Shown: positions 7,159 to 8,663 of the stretch, in pieces
Layout: the number at the start of each line of letters is the position of its first letter
How positions within the stretch are numbered: position 1 is the stretch's first letter
Assembly (NCBI GenBank): GCA_903868295.1
Contig: CAIPUQ010000014.1
Coordinates: forward strand, 1-8,663
Length of the DNA: 8,663 nucleotides
Direction of reading: 5' to 3'
Origin: an uncultured Roseiflexaceae bacterium
Lineage (GTDB): Bacteria > Chloroflexota > Chloroflexia > Chloroflexales > Roseiflexaceae
The notes under the pieces: generated by a model
Databases searched by the model: none
The model's input: only the letters and a program-made list of their open reading frames with translations
Told to the model about the DNA's origin: nothing
Made by a program: the position numbers and the translations under genes

Positions 7159-7167
7159 ATTGTATCA
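7159..7167 (-). promoter_or_regulatory. Possible extended -10 element of serA
   Basis: On the minus strand TGATACAAT gives a TG-n-TACAAT extended -10 (5 of 6 match), resembling the TGATATACT before clpC. Its TGA is the stop codon of the LytM gene. No good -35 box is visible. If used, RNA would begin near 7152 and the terminator-like hairpin would lie inside the serA leader. Confidence 0.3.
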
Positions 7168-8157
7168 CCAACACTCGAGAACGGTGAGTGGGTTAATGTT
7201 GATTTCATGGTGATACACCTCGTAGTGCAGGTGCGGACCACTGCTATACCCAGTGTTCCCGACCCACCCAATAACCATACCGGGCTCGATACGTTGCCCG
7301 TCGGTGATGTTGAGCTTTTTGAGGTGAGCATATGCGGTCGCCCAGCCGTTGAGTTCATCGGTGAGTCGTACATAATTGCCAGCGAGCCAGTTATTGGGCA
7401 CGACGCGCGCAATCCCGGCATGGAGTGCAACAACGGGGGCGCCGACGGTAGCGCTGGGATCAGCATATCCGTTCATATCGCCGTCAACGGCCAAATCGAC
7501 CGCACCCCAGACCGCAGCAGGTGCATGTGTGCCGACGCCATAACTCTGTGTCATGACCACTTGACCAACGGATGGCTGTACCGGGCACCCATATGGCGCA
7601 CCCAGCGCACCGCGCTTGGATGCAATTGCCGCTAGCGGCGCAGTATTCGCGGTGGCGGAGGCATTCTCTGCATCTTGGCCACCCATCGCAGGCATCGCGG
7701 TCATCGGGTTCGCAACAGCGAGGCCTATGAGCTGTGTATGGAGCCGGGCACTCGCGCCACGCGAATCGGCTAAAGCTGGTTGATTGTCGCTCGGCATGGT
7801 CTCGACGCGCTGTGATGCGGCGGCGAAAGCACGAAGCGGCGCAGAAGCGATGACTGTTTGTACGTGCGGCCACGCGTACCACAGCGCCGCGACCGAACAG
7901 AACAAGAAGACAACGAGGGAATACGGTACGACCTTGCGGGAAGGTGTACCTTGCGCATCAGCGTTGAGAAGAAACGCCAACGATACCCCAAACACATCAC
8001 TCAGCGACTGGAGTTCTCGTGGGGTAAACAAGTATTCTCCGCGTTCTGCAGCTGCGATATCCCGGACAGAAATGCCCGACCGCGCGGCCAATTCGACAAT
8101 CGAAAGTCCAGCGCGTGTACGAAAGCGTTCGTATGCTGTTTTGCCTACTATACTCAT
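7165..8157 (-). CDS. Membrane-anchored M23 (LytM-type) peptidase-domain protein with N-terminal XRE HTH
   Basis: A 330-residue protein in three parts. Residues about 8-64 form an XRE/Cro-like helix-turn-helix (ERFRTRAGLSIVELAARSG...). Residues about 77-96 form one hydrophobic membrane segment preceded by Arg-Lys, so the HTH should stay inside. After an Ala-rich linker (about 98-185), residues about 190-325 form an M23/LytM domain outside. His278 (AYAHLK), His309 and His311 (PHLHYE) match the family's catalytic and zinc residues, and Asp221 (WGAVDLAV) fits the zinc aspartate. The usual His four residues before that Asp is Trp217; His211 may replace it. Cys191 and Cys328 could form a disulfide. 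The HTH-membrane order recalls RodZ. Likely roles are peptidoglycan cleavage or a scaffold activating hydrolases. No clear ribosome site precedes ATG 8157, so the start is supported mainly by domain completeness. Confidence 0.87.
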   Translation of the reverse strand: MSIVGKTAYERFRTRAGLSIVELAARSGISVRDIAAAERGEYLFTPRELQSLSDVFGVSLAFLLNADAQGTPSRKVVPYSLVVFLFCSVAALWYAWPHVQTVIASAPLRAFAAASQRVETMPSDNQPALADSRGASARLHTQLIGLAVANPMTAMPAMGGQDAENASATANTAPLAAIASKRGALGAPYGCPVQPSVGQVVMTQSYGVGTHAPAAVWGAVDLAVDGDMNGYADPSATVGAPVVALHAGIARVVPNNWLAGNYVRLTDELNGWATAYAHLKKLNITDGQRIEPGMVIGWVGNTGYSSGPHLHYEVYHHEININPLTVLECW

Positions 8158-8178
8158 GTCCGCAGTCTACCGCGTGGC

Positions 8179-8216
8179 GTAGTACTACACAAGACAAAGA
8201 GATTACAGTTTCTTTG
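8179..8216. promoter_or_regulatory. Two small palindromes in the gap upstream of the LytM gene
   Basis: The 64-base gap 8158-8221 holds a perfect 10-bp palindrome GTAGTACTAC (8179-8188) and an inverted repeat CAAAGA (8195-8200) / TCTTTG (8211-8216) with a 10-base spacer. On the minus strand the latter is followed by TCTTGTG, so it may be a weak terminator for the upstream gene; the former could be an operator. No strong promoter stands out. Both could be chance at this length. Confidence 0.25.
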
Positions 8217-8221
8217 CAGCA

Positions 8222-8663
8222 CTACGGGGTATAGCATGCCTCTATCGCGCGCCGCATGGCGCTGACACCTTCTTCGACGCGCATTTCACGCAGCAGGACG
8301 AAAGGCAGAATAGACTCATACGCGTCCCAACGACAGATGAGTGCCGGAGTATATGTTTGCGCCGATAATTGCGGGGCGATCGCAGCCAAAACTGTCACTT
8401 CGGGATATATCGCACTGTCAACACCAACGAATGTCTGTGCAGAGAGTGGAATCCACCGGAGCGCCGTGAGCATTTGTTGCTGGGCTGGGCGATCACGGAG
8501 TGCATTCAACAGCGTATTGAACGCATCGCCTGCGCCAGGCCGTTCATTTGCTGCCCGGATGAACGAAACCACATCGACCGGTGGATTCAATGGCAAACCG
8601 ACTGCAGTATAGACGGGTGGCAGTGCGTAACTGAGGGTCAACGTCGGTGAGTACACTGCATAG
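8222..8663 (-). CDS. C-terminal part of an unrecognised protein, possibly an ABC-transporter solute-binding protein (5' end beyond window)
   Basis: The reading frame is open from the window edge to a TAG at 8222-8224, giving 146 visible residues. A GTG at 8654-8656 could serve as a start, but the frame continues upstream of it without a stop and no ribosome site is visible, so the true start is probably outside. No membrane segment is seen in this part. The pattern (FNTLLNALRDRPAQQQML, then RWIPLS, then a W-D-A-Y-E-S-I segment, then GVSAMRRAIEA at the end) resembles the C-terminal lobe of family 1 extracellular solute-binding proteins, where the last helix carries spaced alanines. That resemblance is loose and from memory; without the N-terminal lipoprotein signal the function stays open. 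It is on the same strand as the LytM gene, 64 bases upstream. Confidence 0.6.
   Translation of the reverse strand, partial: YAVYSPTLTLSYALPPVYTAVGLPLNPPVDVVSFIRAANERPGAGDAFNTLLNALRDRPAQQQMLTALRWIPLSAQTFVGVDSAIYPEVTVLAAIAPQLSAQTYTPALICRWDAYESILPFVLLREMRVEEGVSAMRRAIEACYTP

Noticed and set aside
7113..7167. T-box or other known riboswitch in the serA leader
   Set aside because: No T-box consensus (AGGGUGGNACCGCG-like) and the leader is too short for a T-box or a glycine or SAM riboswitch; only a simple hairpin with a T-run is present.
6976..7635. Plus-strand frame of 219 codons opposite the LytM gene and the serA start
   Set aside because: Antisense shadow across two well-supported minus-strand genes; no ribosome site or recognisable domain.
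1..8663. Mobile element, CRISPR array, toxin-antitoxin or anti-phage system
   Set aside because: No transposase, integrase, repeat-spacer pattern, small two-gene toxin module or known defence domain was found; base composition and gene content look uniform and mostly housekeeping.

Overview
The window looks like ordinary chromosomal DNA from a bacterium, most likely a Chloroflexota (Chloroflexia-type) member. That placement is an impression from the style of several proteins (ClpC, the three-domain SerA, the HTH-membrane-LytM protein, the uridine-phosphorylase-like enzyme with an RDEGTSYHY motif) and from the moderately GC-rich codon use. No rRNA or other marker gene is present to prove it. 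I see no transposase, phage gene, CRISPR array, tRNA or rRNA.

Layout. (1) Positions 1-903, minus strand: an aldo/keto reductase of the YghZ/Gpr type, with its C-terminus cut off by the window edge. (2) Positions 904-1081: a divergent regulatory region with a perfect 8-bp-arm inverted repeat roughly midway between the two genes. (3) Positions 1082-2769, plus strand: a two-gene operon made of a phytanoyl-CoA-dioxygenase-like Fe(II)/2-oxoglutarate oxygenase and a nucleoside phosphorylase, joined by a one-base stop/start overlap (TGATG) and closed by a clear terminator. (4) Positions 2916-5387, plus strand: a complete clpC, alone between its own extended -10 promoter and two hairpins. (5) Positions 5520-7094, minus strand: serA, convergent with clpC. 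(6) Positions 7165-8157, minus strand: a protein with a cytoplasmic XRE-type HTH, one membrane segment and a LytM/M23 peptidase domain. (7) Positions 8222-8663, minus strand: the C-terminal part of a protein that weakly resembles the end of an ABC-transporter solute-binding protein; its 5' end lies outside the window.

How the parts relate. The oxygenase and phosphorylase are almost certainly co-translated, which suggests one pathway acting on a nucleoside or a derivative; the divergent reductase may share their control through the central palindrome. ClpC (protein quality control) and SerA (first step of serine synthesis) are core housekeeping genes that meet tail to tail over a bidirectional terminator. 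The LytM protein probably acts on or senses the cell envelope, with its HTH domain in the cytoplasm. A terminator-like hairpin lies immediately upstream of serA, leaving almost no room for a separate serA promoter, so serA may be expressed by read-through or attenuation.

The most interesting points are the oxygenase-phosphorylase pair, the serA leader hairpin, the divergent-region palindrome, and the unusual metal-ligand region of the LytM domain. I do not see a convincing new defence or mobile system here.
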